A model generated the notes under the pieces. It made no database searches and was not told the origin of the DNA. It saw only the letters and a program-made list of their open reading frames with translations. The translations under genes were made by a program, and so were the position numbers. A stretch of DNA of 36,000 nt from Bradyrhizobium sp. YR681 (lineage in GTDB: Bacteria; Pseudomonadota; Alphaproteobacteria; Rhizobiales; Xanthobacteraceae), in assembly GCF_000282615.1 (NCBI RefSeq), contig NZ_AKIY01000295.1:1-36000 (forward strand). The letters run 5' to 3'. Of this stretch, positions 25,792 to 35,600 are shown piece by piece; positions within the stretch are counted from its first letter, which is position 1; the number at the start of each line of letters is the position of its first letter.

Positions 25792-27135
25792 CTAGTTCTC
25801 CGGCTTGTAGCCATCCGTCAGCGTCTTCAGGAACGCGATGATGTCGACCTCGTCCCGCTCGGTCATGGCCGGCCTGTCGCCGGGGTGACGATCGAACGGT
25901 GGATCGGTGACATCGACATTGGCGTGATATTTTTGCGGCAGGTCGTCGTACCTCAGCACCGTGCCGTCGGCGGCGCGCGGAAACACCTTCTCCGGACTGG
26001 TGTCGCGGAAATTGTAGAAGTCGAGCACCTGCTCGAGGGTCTTGAAGACACCGTTGTGAAAGAAGGCATGGCGTGTCGCGGTGTTGCGCAATGTCGGCGT
26101 CAGGAACATGCCGCAATATTGCGTCTGCTCGGGAATGTCAGTGCGGTGCGGGCCGCAGACGCCGAGGTCGAAATAGCCGGGATCGCGATTACCCGCGAGC
26201 GCGGCGTTGCGCGGCGCGCCCAGCGCCTCGTATTGGTGATCGGTAAACAGCGGCGGCAGGCCGTCGCGGGTCGGCGCCGAGGTGTGGCATCCCGCGCAAT
26301 TGGCCTTGTCGGGATCGTTGAACGCTTGCAGCCCGCGCAGCTCGCTCTCGGACAGAAGCGCCCTGCCCTCGAGCCAATAATCGTACTTGCTGGTGTAGGG
26401 ATGGAAGCTCGGCTCCTCGACCTGATAGCGCGCCACCGCGAACATGGCTTCCGCGATCAGCAGCCGCTGGTTCTTCAGCACGCCGGCGCCGAACAGCTCG
26501 ACGAATCGCTGGACATAAGGCGCGCGGCGCAGCTTGTCCGCGACGATCTCGGCGCTGCCGCCGTCCATCTCGTTGGGGTCGAGCAGCGGAAAGAGCGCCT
26601 GGTCCTGCAACGTGTCGGCGCGGCCGTCCCAGAACAGGCCGCCCTGCGGCACGATGTTCGCCGACGCGCCGGTTCCGCCCGCGGCCTTGGTCGTGCGCGT
26701 CGCCTGCTGGCCGATCGCGGCCATCTGCGCGAGATCGACGATTTTGTCGTCGTCGCCCTTGTCGGGACCGATGCTGAAATTCGGATGGCGATCGAGATAG
26801 GTGAGCGACGGCACCGCGCGTGCGCCCTGCCGCGAGAGGTTGGCGCCGCCGAGCATGACCGGCCCGTCATTGGGCGGGCCGTAGGCGTGATCGGGGCTGT
26901 GACAGGAGGCGCAGGACAGCGCGCCGGAGGACGACAGCGAGGCGTCGTAGAAAATCTCCTTGCCGAGCTGCGCCATCGCCGACAGCGGCGCGACCGGCGG
27001 ACGCATGAGACGAACCGGGCTCGGATTCGCGCCGGCAGAATTCGCGCCCGCAAATCCTTGCGTCACGACGGAAAAGACGGCGCCGGCCAGACAAAGCAGG
27101 CCGGCGCCGAAGAGCCACATGGTGCGGCTGTTCAT
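25792..27135 (-). CDS. Di-heme cytochrome c peroxidase (CcpA/MauG superfamily)
   Basis: A 447-residue periplasmic di-heme protein. A signal anchor or signal peptide covers residues 1-30. The haem-binding motifs are CASCH (75-79) and CAGCH (280-284). W169 in LFWDGRADTLQDQA is the conserved tryptophan region between the haems. Family members reduce H2O2 with electrons from cytochrome c, or, as in MauG, oxidise protein side chains. It starts 13 bp after the phosphoesterase stop and so is probably read from the same promoter, which looks PhoB-dependent. A peroxidase under phosphate control is unexpected. Confidence 0.93.
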   Translation of the reverse strand: MNSRTMWLFGAGLLCLAGAVFSVVTQGFAGANSAGANPSPVRLMRPPVAPLSAMAQLGKEIFYDASLSSSGALSCASCHSPDHAYGPPNDGPVMLGGANLSRQGARAVPSLTYLDRHPNFSIGPDKGDDDKIVDLAQMAAIGQQATRTTKAAGGTGASANIVPQGGLFWDGRADTLQDQALFPLLDPNEMDGGSAEIVADKLRRAPYVQRFVELFGAGVLKNQRLLIAEAMFAVARYQVEEPSFHPYTSKYDYWLEGRALLSESELRGLQAFNDPDKANCAGCHTSAPTRDGLPPLFTDHQYEALGAPRNAALAGNRDPGYFDLGVCGPHRTDIPEQTQYCGMFLTPTLRNTATRHAFFHNGVFKTLEQVLDFYNFRDTSPEKVFPRAADGTVLRYDDLPQKYHANVDVTDPPFDRHPGDRPAMTERDEVDIIAFLKTLTDGYKPEN

Positions 27136-27148
27136 GTGAACTTGCGTC

Positions 27149-28882
27149 CTAGTGATGGTGATGCTCGTCCGGCGGGCTGGTCATGACAGTGCCGGAGGTG
27201 GGATCGAGGAACAGGGCGTCCACCCGCAGATCGTGGCGGTGATCCTGATCGAAGTCGAACAGATCCATGATCGATCCGGTCGTGGCGTCGAACGCACCAC
27301 CGCCCAGACGCCTGCCGTGCAGCCAATTGTCCTCGATGAACCGCACCACCGAGGCCTGCGAGATGTAGGTGTGGCTGACGAAGTTCGTCCTCGCGTAGGG
27401 CGAAACCACGATGAAGGGCACGCGGGTGCCCGGACCGCAGCGGCCGTTCACAGGCTGGCCGGAGAGGCCCTTCGGTGCGGGCTGTTTCTGCGGGCCGGGG
27501 CCGCACAGGCCGGGGCCGTTGACCTGATCGGCGGTCGGATCGTAGGAGGCGCTCTTCGGCGCGACATACTGATGGTCGTACCAGCCGTCGGAGTCGTCAT
27601 AGGTGATGATGATTGCGGTCTCGCGCCACTCCGGCTGCTTCTGCAGGAAGTTGATCAGCTCGACATTGCCGACCTGCTCGTCGAGCGGATCGGAATTGCC
27701 GGCGTGACCGTCCTGGAAGGCCGGCATCTTGATGTAGGAGACGGCCGGGAAATTGCCGGCCTTCACCGCGGCGTAGAAGTCCTCGAGATCGTAATTGTGG
27801 TTGGCGGGATCGACCTTGCCGTTGAGATCGTGGGTATGGCCGACCGCGTGGACCGAGCTCGGCCGTGCATGGGTGGGGTTGGCGGTGGACTTGTAGTACT
27901 GGAAGAAGGCGTGGTGCGGAATGTAGTCCACGATGGTGCCGTTGACGTTGCTGGAGAAGGTGCTGCGGGCGCAACCGGTGGTGCCGTTGGCGTTCTTGAG
28001 CGTCAGGTCGAAGCCGCCCATGAAGCTGCCCCAGCTGATGCGCTCCTCGTTGAGCAGATCGCCGATGTTCCTGTTCTGCATCAGCATGGTGCTGGTCGTG
28101 CTCGAGCACAGATCGTAGCCCGGATCGGTGTCGCCGATCAGCGTCAGGCCGCCCTGGCCATCGGCGATCGACGCCGACGTGCCGACGACGTTCTGCACGC
28201 CGTTGGTCTGGCCGGAGACCACTTCCAGCATGCCGGGCGTGGACGGACCAAACGTGTCGGTCCAGTGGTTGTCGCTCATGGCGAAGTGCTGGGCGTAGTT
28301 CCAGAACGCGGTGACGGTATTGCCGTCGAAATAGCCCATCACCTGGCCGTTGGTGCCAAACGCGCCGGCGCCGCCGGCCGTGCCGCGGCCGGTGAATTTC
28401 GGAAACAGGTCGACCTTGCCGTTGTCCACGGCCTGCTGCTCGGGCGTGTAGGCGTGGTTCTGCGAGCGCGTGTTGGCCTGGGTGCGATCGAGCCGGAACG
28501 GATCCGTCGCGCCGGTACCGTTGGCCGGACTGTTGTTGGGATTGTTGACCAGCAGGTTCGCCGTAACGAGGTTGTTGACCTTCGGCGTATGCGGCTTCGG
28601 TACGAAGGGGATCGAGCCGGACGGATTGGCCGCGTTCGGATAGGTCGCGAAGTAATGGTCGAACGAACGGTTCTCGTTGAAGATGATGACGAGATGCTTG
28701 ATCGGCGTCTCGGTGTGGATGTCGTGCGGATGCCGGTGATGATCGCGATCGTTGCCGTGATCACCTTGATCGTGTCCGTGGTCGCGGTCGCGGCCAAAAT
28801 CGTCCGCGAGGACGGGAAGAGCGCACGCGAGCGCGCTCGCGGCCGCGAAAATCGCAGCCGTCGTCAGTAGTCTCGATTTCAT
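27149..28882 (-). CDS. Exported phosphoesterase (PF04185, acid phosphatase/phospholipase C-like)
   Basis: A 577-residue secreted enzyme. Signal peptide 1-26. The family hallmark IIFNENRSFDHYF lies at 66-78, GPSTPG (212-217) provides Ser/Thr near the expected nucleophile position, and TYDDSDGWYDH is a metal-binding block towards the C-terminal third. Members cleave phosphate esters or phospholipids outside the cell. Two features stand out: a His/Asp/Arg-rich linker right after the signal (residues 28-56, eight His) and a C-terminus ending in four His, both possibly metal-binding. A PhoB-type promoter precedes it, in keeping with phosphate scavenging. It is followed by the di-heme peroxidase gene. 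Confidence 0.92.
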   Translation of the reverse strand: MKSRLLTTAAIFAAASALACALPVLADDFGRDRDHGHDQGDHGNDRDHHRHPHDIHTETPIKHLVIIFNENRSFDHYFATYPNAANPSGSIPFVPKPHTPKVNNLVTANLLVNNPNNSPANGTGATDPFRLDRTQANTRSQNHAYTPEQQAVDNGKVDLFPKFTGRGTAGGAGAFGTNGQVMGYFDGNTVTAFWNYAQHFAMSDNHWTDTFGPSTPGMLEVVSGQTNGVQNVVGTSASIADGQGGLTLIGDTDPGYDLCSSTTSTMLMQNRNIGDLLNEERISWGSFMGGFDLTLKNANGTTGCARSTFSSNVNGTIVDYIPHHAFFQYYKSTANPTHARPSSVHAVGHTHDLNGKVDPANHNYDLEDFYAAVKAGNFPAVSYIKMPAFQDGHAGNSDPLDEQVGNVELINFLQKQPEWRETAIIITYDDSDGWYDHQYVAPKSASYDPTADQVNGPGLCGPGPQKQPAPKGLSGQPVNGRCGPGTRVPFIVVSPYARTNFVSHTYISQASVVRFIEDNWLHGRRLGGGAFDATTGSIMDLFDFDQDHRHDLRVDALFLDPTSGTVMTSPPDEHHHH

Positions 28883-28924
28883 TTTTTTGACGCCCCGGAA
28901 ATGAGGATGTTTACGATCAGAAAT

Positions 28925-28958
28925 ATTCTAGGCATCGCGGGTGACAGAGCTGTGTCAG
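28925..28958 (-). promoter_or_regulatory. PhoB-type promoter (Pho box plus -10) of the phosphoesterase operon
   Basis: On the minus strand, CTGACAC-AGCT-CTGTCAC (28958 to 28941) matches the rhizobial/enterobacterial Pho box pattern CTGTCAT-N4-CTGTCAT at 11 of 14 positions, with the correct 11-bp period. Exactly 10 bp later comes TAGAAT (28930 to 28925), a 5-of-6 match to the sigma-70 -10 box, with no -35 box. That is the architecture of PhoB-activated promoters. The phosphoesterase ATG is 42 bp downstream. Confidence 0.75.
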
Positions 28959-29150
28959 TTTGACGCACGAGACACGTGGCGCAATGGTTGAGGTGCAATC
29001 TTTTATGCAGGCGCCCGCGCCGCCTCGCCGGACCACGTCCCGCCGATTTATTCCCCGAGCCAAGGCAAAAATGATCGCGTCCAGATTGTTGCGTGATACG
29101 CCCGGTTGCATTTAGCTTTACCGGACAAGAACATAACTTTCGGGGGAAAC

Positions 29151-30326
29151 ATGAAAGCCGCTCTTCGCAGGCGCACGCGCCATGCCGCGTCAGCCCTGGT
29201 CGCAACGTCCCTGGCTGGCCTCGCCAATTTCGCCGCTCATGCCGACATCGTCGTCACCGCCAACGATGGCAAGATGGCGCTGGAGAACGGCGTTGCCGTG
29301 GTCCGCAAGCAACCGCTGCCGGATACGGTCAGCGTCATCGATCTCACCGACGGTGCGCTGAAGCTTCTCGGTGAGGTGCCGGCCCCCGCCAGCGTCGTCG
29401 GCCCGCCGCCGAGCGTGGCGGTCGCGCCGGACGGCGCCTACGCGCTCGTGACGGGCGCCATGAAGGTCGATCCGGCGGATGCGACCAAGACGGTCCCTGA
29501 TGACAAGCTCTCCGTCATCGACCTCAAATCCTCTCCGCCAAAAGTGCTCGCGACGCTTCAGGCCGGCGCCGGCGCGGCCGGCGTCTCGATCAACCGTGCG
29601 GGCACGCTGGCACTGGTTGCGAACCGGAGCGAAGGCACCGTCTCGGTCTTCACGATCAGCGGCGGCACGCTGACGCCATCAGGCAAGATCCAGCTTGGCG
29701 ACGCCAAGTCGGGTCCGAGCCACGCCGTATTCTCGCGCGACGGCGCGACCGCACTGGTCACCCGTGACGGCGACAGCAAGATCTCGCTTCTGACCGTGGA
29801 CGGGACCAAGGTCGAATACGCCAAGCGCGATCTCTCTGCCGGCATCCGCCCCTACGACATCGATCTCACCGGCGGCGCTGTCGCAATCGTCGGCAATGTC
29901 GGCGCCAGCAGCGGCGACAGCGACACGATCAGCCTGATCGACATGACCGCAAAACCGATCCGCGTCGTCACGACGATAACCGTCGGGCAGACGCCCGAAG
30001 CGGTGAAGATGTCACCGGACGGCGGCCATGTCGCCGTCACCGTCATGAACGGCTCGAACAAGCCGCCGGCCTCGCCCTTCTTCAACGATTTCGGCCTGCT
30101 CAAGATCTACAGGATTTCGGGCACCGACCTCACCCCGGTCGCGGAAGCCAAGATCGGCCATTGGTGCCAGGGCATGGTGTGGTCGAAGGACTCCAGGCAT
30201 GTCGTGGCGCAATGCATGGTCGAGAACGAGCTGATCGCGTTCTCGTTCGACGGCAAGGCGCTGAACAGGACGTCCACGCTCAAGATGCAGGTCAGCCCCG
30301 CGGGTATCAGAACCGCGGAGCCGTAG
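29151..30326 (+). CDS. Exported beta-propeller (YncE/lactonase-like) protein
   Basis: A 391-residue protein with a signal peptide (1-31, cleavage after AAHA). The mature part is a series of about 40-residue blades with the recurring pattern of the YVTN/cytochrome d1-like propeller family: SVAVAPDGAYALVTG, VSINRAGTLALVANR, HAVFSRDGATALVTR, AVKMSPDGGHVAVTV and MVWSKDSRHVVAQ. Such proteins bind ligands or partners in the periplasm; some are lactonases. No catalytic motif is certain. CGGGGGAAAC precedes the chosen ATG. It diverges from the Pho-controlled phosphoesterase gene over 268 bp, but whether it shares that control is not visible. Confidence 0.85.
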   Translation: MKAALRRRTRHAASALVATSLAGLANFAAHADIVVTANDGKMALENGVAVVRKQPLPDTVSVIDLTDGALKLLGEVPAPASVVGPPPSVAVAPDGAYALVTGAMKVDPADATKTVPDDKLSVIDLKSSPPKVLATLQAGAGAAGVSINRAGTLALVANRSEGTVSVFTISGGTLTPSGKIQLGDAKSGPSHAVFSRDGATALVTRDGDSKISLLTVDGTKVEYAKRDLSAGIRPYDIDLTGGAVAIVGNVGASSGDSDTISLIDMTAKPIRVVTTITVGQTPEAVKMSPDGGHVAVTVMNGSNKPPASPFFNDFGLLKIYRISGTDLTPVAEAKIGHWCQGMVWSKDSRHVVAQCMVENELIAFSFDGKALNRTSTLKMQVSPAGIRTAEP

Positions 30327-30336
30327 AGCCAGAGCA

Positions 30337-30357
30337 CGGCGCAGCCAAGCTGCGCCG
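30337..30357. terminator. Candidate bidirectional terminator
   Basis: CGGCGCAGC-CAA-GCTGCGCCG is a perfect 9-bp stem with a 3-nt loop, lying in the 36-bp gap between the convergent beta-propeller and binding-protein genes. Only a weak T-rich run follows on either strand. Position and stem strength support the call. Confidence 0.55.
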
Positions 30358-30362
30358 CTTGC

Positions 30363-31154
30363 CTATTCAGTCCGGATCGGCGTGTCCTTCAGGCCGTTGT
30401 TGTCATAGGCCTTGCGCAGGGTGCCGTTCGTCACGGCCTCGTTCATGAATTTGGTGACGAACGCCAGCGACTGGCTGTGCCCGAGCGGCACGGCGACTGC
30501 CGTCACCGTCTTCTTGAACGTCTCGTCGAGCACCTTTGTGCCCGGAATCTTCTGCGCCATCTTGTTGAGCTGATCACGCGACAGGGCGAAGGCATCGACC
30601 TCGCCGCTCTTCAGGAGGCCAAAGATCTCGTCATAGGTCTGATAGCCCGTCACCTTCGCGTTCTTCAGATGCGCAACGGCGCCGCGCATCGTGGTGGTGG
30701 CGTTGACGGCCGCGACCTTGATGCCCACCTGGTCGAGGCTTGCGAAATTGGTGACGTTCGAGCCGACCTTGACGATGTAAGTGGCGTCCGCGACCTCGTA
30801 GATCGGACCGAACGCCATCTTGCTCTCGCGCTCGGGGTCCTTGGGCAGCCAGGTGACGTCCCAGGTCCCCTTGCTCGCCGCGTCGGTGATCTGCCCGGAA
30901 TTCTGGTGCACGACATATTCGACGGGGACGCCGAGCTGCGCGGCCATCTCCTTGCCGAGATCGACCGGCACGCCGGCATAGCCGGCTTCGGTCTTGGTCG
31001 ACCAGAACGCGCCGCCCGCCGGGCTGATCGCGATCGCGACCCGCAGCTTGCCGGTCGGCGCGATCTCGTCCTTCAGGCCATCGGCTAGCGCGGGCATGGC
31101 GACCATCGCGGCGAGAACGAGGCCGGCAAGGGCCGAGTGGAGGGACGTGGACAT
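30363..31154 (-). CDS. Orphan amino-acid-type periplasmic binding protein
   Basis: A 263-residue family 3 solute-binding protein. Residues 1-24 are a signal peptide (LAGLVLAAMVAMPALA). The mature start IAPTGKLRVAIAISPAGGAFWS, the segment GYAGVPVDLGKEMAAQLGVPVEYV and a hinge-like DVTWLPKDPER block are typical. No permease or ATPase gene is adjacent, so it either serves a transporter encoded elsewhere or acts as a sensor input. It diverges from the RND efflux genes over 244 bp. A ribosome-binding site (GAGGAGAA) precedes the ATG. Confidence 0.92.
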   Translation of the reverse strand: MSTSLHSALAGLVLAAMVAMPALADGLKDEIAPTGKLRVAIAISPAGGAFWSTKTEAGYAGVPVDLGKEMAAQLGVPVEYVVHQNSGQITDAASKGTWDVTWLPKDPERESKMAFGPIYEVADATYIVKVGSNVTNFASLDQVGIKVAAVNATTTMRGAVAHLKNAKVTGYQTYDEIFGLLKSGEVDAFALSRDQLNKMAQKIPGTKVLDETFKKTVTAVAVPLGHSQSLAFVTKFMNEAVTNGTLRKAYDNNGLKDTPIRTE

Positions 31155-31211
31155 GTCATGTTCTCCTCACTTTTTCTTCTTCATCTTCGTCCCGACCGCT
31201 TCACGTCCGTC

Positions 31212-31292
31212 GCGCGGCCTTTGACACAATTCTGGTCGATCATGCGCGCGATGAAAAGCGATATGTCACGACAAACCTGTCAAAGGCCACGC
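31212..31292. promoter_or_regulatory. Long-spaced inverted repeat in the binding-protein/RND intergenic region
   Basis: GCGCGGCCTTTGACA (31212-31226) and its inverse (31278-31292) match at 14 of 15 positions, 51 bp apart. Each arm carries TTGACA pointing inward. Between them lies TGTCACGACA (31264-31273), a smaller dyad. Neither TTGACA has a good -10 box at normal spacing. The pair could be operator halves for a looping regulator of the two divergent genes. Confidence 0.35.
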
Positions 31293-31398
31293 CGCTGTTT
31301 GCAGTGCAAGGCCGTTGACTGCCATGGCTATGGTGTTCCACGGCCGGACATTTGTTGATAGCCTGCCGCACCGACAGACCGCAATCGGGGGCCATCGA

Positions 31399-32592
31399 AT
31401 GACCTGCGCGAATCCCGCATCTCCCGCGCATCGCAAGACAGAGTGGAGGCAGATCGGGCGGGCGCTGGCCGCCCTGGCAGCCGTGGCCGCCCTCGCCGGC
31501 TGCGAGGACAAGAACACGTTCGTCGCGCCGCCGCCGCCCAAGGTGGACGTGGCAACGCCGGTGCAGCGGCCGGTCACCCGTTATGTCGAGGCCACCGGCA
31601 ACACCGCGCCGATCAAGAACGTCGATCTGGTCGCGCGCGTGCAAGGCTTCCTGCAATCGATCGACTACCAGGACGGCACCTTCGTCAAGCAGGGCACCCA
31701 GCTGTTCACGATCGAGCCAGAGACCTACAAGCTGAAGCTCGAGCAGGCGCAGGCGGCCGAGGCCGGCTCGCAGGCCTCGCTCCGGCAGGCGGAAGCCGAC
31801 TACAAGCGACAGGCCGAGCTGGTGCAGCGCCAGGCGGTCTCGCAGGCCACGCTCGACACTTCGACATCGACCCGCGACAACGCGCAGGCCAATCTCCAGC
31901 AGGCCCAAGCCAACACCAGGCTCGCGCAGGTGAACTACGGCTACACCAAGGTCAGCGCGCCGTTTGACGGCATCGTCAGCGCGCACATGGTCTCGGTGGG
32001 CGAACTCGTCGGCGTCTCCTCCCCGACCCAGCTCGCGACCATCGTCGCGATGGACCCGATCTATGTGAACTTCACCGTCAACGAGCAGGACGTGTTGCGC
32101 ATCCGCGCCGAGGCCGCGCGCCGCGGGCTCACCACCGCCGACATGAAGCAATTCCCGATTCAGGTGGGCCTGCAGACCGAGACCGGCTATCCCCATGAGG
32201 GCAAGCTCGACTACGTCTCGCCGACCATCAACCAGTCGACCGGCACCCTCGCCGTGCGCGGCCTCGTGCCCAACGACAAGCGGGTGCTGCTGCCCGGCTA
32301 TTTCGTCCGCGTCCGCGTGCCCTTCAGCCAGGAGAAGGACGCGCTCCTCGTTCCCGACACAGCGCTCGGCAGCGACCAGGGCGGCCGCTATCTGCTGGTC
32401 GTCAACGGCGACAATGTCGTCGAGCAGCGCAAGGTGCAGATCGGTCCGGCCGATAACGGCCTGCGCGTGATCGAAAGCGGCCTGAAGCCTGACGACCGCG
32501 TGGTGACCGCAGGACTCCTGCGCGTGATCCCGGGCCAGAAGATCGACCCGCAGGTGACGAAGATCGAGCAGCCGCAAGCGTCTGCCAAGTAG
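31399..32592 (+). CDS. RND efflux periplasmic adaptor lipoprotein (membrane fusion protein)
   Basis: A 397-residue membrane fusion protein of the AcrA/MexA class. The N-terminus ends in a lipobox LAGC (C35 lipidated). The lipoyl/barrel halves flank an alpha-helical hairpin rich in Gln/Ala (about 110-185, LEQAQAAEAGSQASLRQAEA and QANLQQAQANTRLAQ). VSAPFDGIVSAHMVSVGELV is the classical second lipoyl half. It links the inner-membrane pump to an outer-membrane channel. Start chosen at the ATG after GGGGG; in-frame starts 31315 to 31330 would add residues before the signal. The pump gene follows after 12 bp. Confidence 0.94.
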   Translation: MTCANPASPAHRKTEWRQIGRALAALAAVAALAGCEDKNTFVAPPPPKVDVATPVQRPVTRYVEATGNTAPIKNVDLVARVQGFLQSIDYQDGTFVKQGTQLFTIEPETYKLKLEQAQAAEAGSQASLRQAEADYKRQAELVQRQAVSQATLDTSTSTRDNAQANLQQAQANTRLAQVNYGYTKVSAPFDGIVSAHMVSVGELVGVSSPTQLATIVAMDPIYVNFTVNEQDVLRIRAEAARRGLTTADMKQFPIQVGLQTETGYPHEGKLDYVSPTINQSTGTLAVRGLVPNDKRVLLPGYFVRVRVPFSQEKDALLVPDTALGSDQGGRYLLVVNGDNVVEQRKVQIGPADNGLRVIESGLKPDDRVVTAGLLRVIPGQKIDPQVTKIEQPQASAK

Positions 32593-32604
32593 GGAGCGGG
32601 CGCC

Positions 32605-35600
32605 ATGATCTCAAAATTCTTCATCGAGCGGCCGGTCCTCTCGAACGTCATCGCGCTGCTGATGATCCTGATCGGCGGCGTCGCGCTGTTCAACCTCGCG
32701 ATCGCGCAATATCCCGATGTGGTGCCGCCGACGGTGCAGGTCACCACGCGTTATCCCGGCGCCAGCGCCAAGACCGTGATCGACACGGTGGCCTTGCCGA
32801 TCGAGCAGCAGGTCAACGGCGTCGAGGACATGCTCTACATGCAGTCCTACAGCGCCTCCGACGGCACCTATACGCTGACCGTCACCTTCAAGATCGGCAC
32901 CGACCTCAACTTCGCGCAGGTGCTGGTGCAGAACCGCGTCTCCAGCGCGCTGTCGCAATTGCCCCAGTCCGTGCAGAACCAGGGCGTCACCGTCCAGAAG
33001 AAGTCGACCTCGATCCTGCTGTTCGTGACGCTGACCTCGCCGGACAAGAAGTACGACAGCCTCTATCTGAGCAACTACGCCACCATCAACATCCGCGACG
33101 AGCTCTCGCGCCTGCCCGGCGTCGGCAACGTCACCGTGTTCGGCGCCGGCCAGTATTCGATGCGGATCTGGCTCGATCCAAACAAGCTGCAGGCGCGTGG
33201 ATTGGTGCCGCAGGACGTCATCCAGGCGATCCAGCAGCAGAGCCAGCAGGTCTCGGCCGGCCAGGTCGGCGCGCCGCCGACGCCGGCGGGCCAGGCGTTC
33301 CAGTACACGCTCAATGTCAACGGAAGGCTCGACGACTCCGGCCAGTTCGAGAACATCATCGTCAAGACGGGCAGCAGCGGCGACGTCACGCGGGTGCGCG
33401 ACGTCGGCTGGGTCGAGTTGGGGGCGCAGACGTACAGCCAGATCTTCTCGCTGAACAAGCAGCCCGCCGTCGGCATCGGCGTGTTCCAGTCGCCCGGCGC
33501 CAACGCGCTCCAGGTCGAGCAGGCCGTCGAGAAGAAGATGGTGGAACTCGCCAAGCGCTTCCCCGAAGGCATCAAATACGACACCCCGTTCGACACCACC
33601 AAATTCGTCGAGGCCTCGGTGCACGAGGTCTACATGACGCTGATCGAGGCCGGCCTGCTGGTGCTGGTCGTGATCCTGGTGTTCCTGCAGGACTGGCGCG
33701 CGATGCTGGTGCCGGCGACCACCGTGCCCGTGACGATCATCGGCGCGTTCGCCGCGATGGCGGCGCTCGGCTTCACCATCAACATGTCGACGCTGTTCGC
33801 GATCGTGCTGGCGATCGGCATCGTGGTCGACGACGCCATCGTCGTGGTCGAAGGCGCCGCCCACAACATCGAGCAGGGCATGAACGGCCACGACGCCGCG
33901 ATCAAGGCGATGGACCAGCTGTTCGCACCGATCGTCGGCATCACGCTGGTGCTGATCTCGGTGTTTTTGCCGGCCTCGTTCCTCGCGGGCCTCACGGGCC
34001 GCATCTACTCGCAATTCGCGCTGGTGATCGCGGCGACCGCGTTGCTCTCCGCCATCAACGCGGCGACCCTGAAGCCGACGCAATGCGCGCTGTGGCTGCG
34101 GCCGACGGTGCCGCCGGAAAAGCGCAACTTCTTCTATCGCGGGTTCAACAACGTCTATAACCGGGTCGAGCGCGGCTACACGCGGCTGATCACCTTCCTG
34201 TGCGGGCACGCCACAATGTCCGTCGCGGTCGCGCTGGTGCTGATCGTGATCGGCGGCTACGGCCTGTCGCGGGTGCCGACCGGCTTCCTGCCGATCGAGG
34301 ACCAGGGCTATCTGATCGCCGCCATCCAGCTGCCCGACGGCGCCGCGCTGGAGCGGACCCAGAAGGTGCTCGACAAGGCCAGCGAGATCATCAAGGAGAC
34401 GCCCGGCGTCCAGCAGGTCATCACCATCGCCGGCATCTCGGCGCTCGACAGCAGTGCGAGCCTTGCCAATGCCGGCGTCGCCTACATCATCCTGAAGGAC
34501 TGGGAGGCGCGCAAAGGCCCCGGCGAGGATCTGCGCTCGCTGGTGTACGGGCTGAACGACAAGCTCGCCGTCATCATGGAGGCGCGCACCATCGTGCTGC
34601 CGCCGCCGCCGATCCAGGGCATCGGCAACGCGGCCGGCTTCTCGATGCAGGTCGAGCTGCGCGACGGCAACAGCGATTTCGCCAAGCTGCAGGCGATCAC
34701 CGGCGCCGTGGTCTCCAACGGCCAGAGCCAGAGCGCGCTCCAGCGCGTGCAGTCCTCGTACCGCTCGTCGGTGCCGCAGTTCAACGTCGAGATCGACCGC
34801 ATCAAGACCCAGACGCTGCACGTCACGACCGACCAGGTGTTCTCGGCGCTGTCGACCTATCTCGGCTCGTCCTATGTCAACCAGTTCAACAAGTTCGGCC
34901 GCGTGTTCCAGGTCTACACCCAGGCCGATCCGGCGTTCCGCGTCACCGAGCGCGACATCGCCAACATGCAGGTGCGCAACTCGAACGGCGACATGATCCC
35001 GATCGGCACCGTCGCCACGATCACGCCGGCTACCGGCCCCTCGCTGATCAGCCTCTACAACCTCTTTCCCTCCTCGACCGTCATCGGCCTGCCGGCCCAG
35101 GGCTATTCGTCCGGCCAGTCGCTGAAGCTGATGGAGGAGATCGCGGACAAGACGCTGCCGCAGGGCACGGGCTTCGAGTGGACTGCGATGTCCTATCAGG
35201 AGAAGGCCGTCTCGAACCAGATCTACTGGGTGTTCGGGCTTGCCATGCTGCTGGTCTATCTCGTGCTCGCCGGCCAGTACGAAAGCTGGTACGCGCCGAT
35301 CTCGGTGATCCTGGCGGTGCCGTTGTCGCTGCTCGGCCCGACGCTGATCCTCAACGGCCTCAAGATCGACAACAACCTCTACTGCCAGATCGGCCTGATC
35401 CTCTTGATCGCGCTGTCGGCCAAGAACGCCATCCTGATCGTCGAGGTCGGGCTCGAGCTGCACGGCCGCGACGGCAAGCCGGTGCTGGAAGCCGCCATCG
35501 AGGCGGCGCGCGCCCGCTTCCGGCCGATCCTGATGACCTCGTTCGCCTTCATCCTCGGCGTGGTGCCGCTGGTGATCGCGACCGGCGCCGGCGCCAGCGC

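Noticed and set aside
27152..28870. Plus-strand frame covering nearly the whole phosphoesterase gene
   Set aside because: Mirror of a motif-complete gene; no ribosome-binding site or domain.
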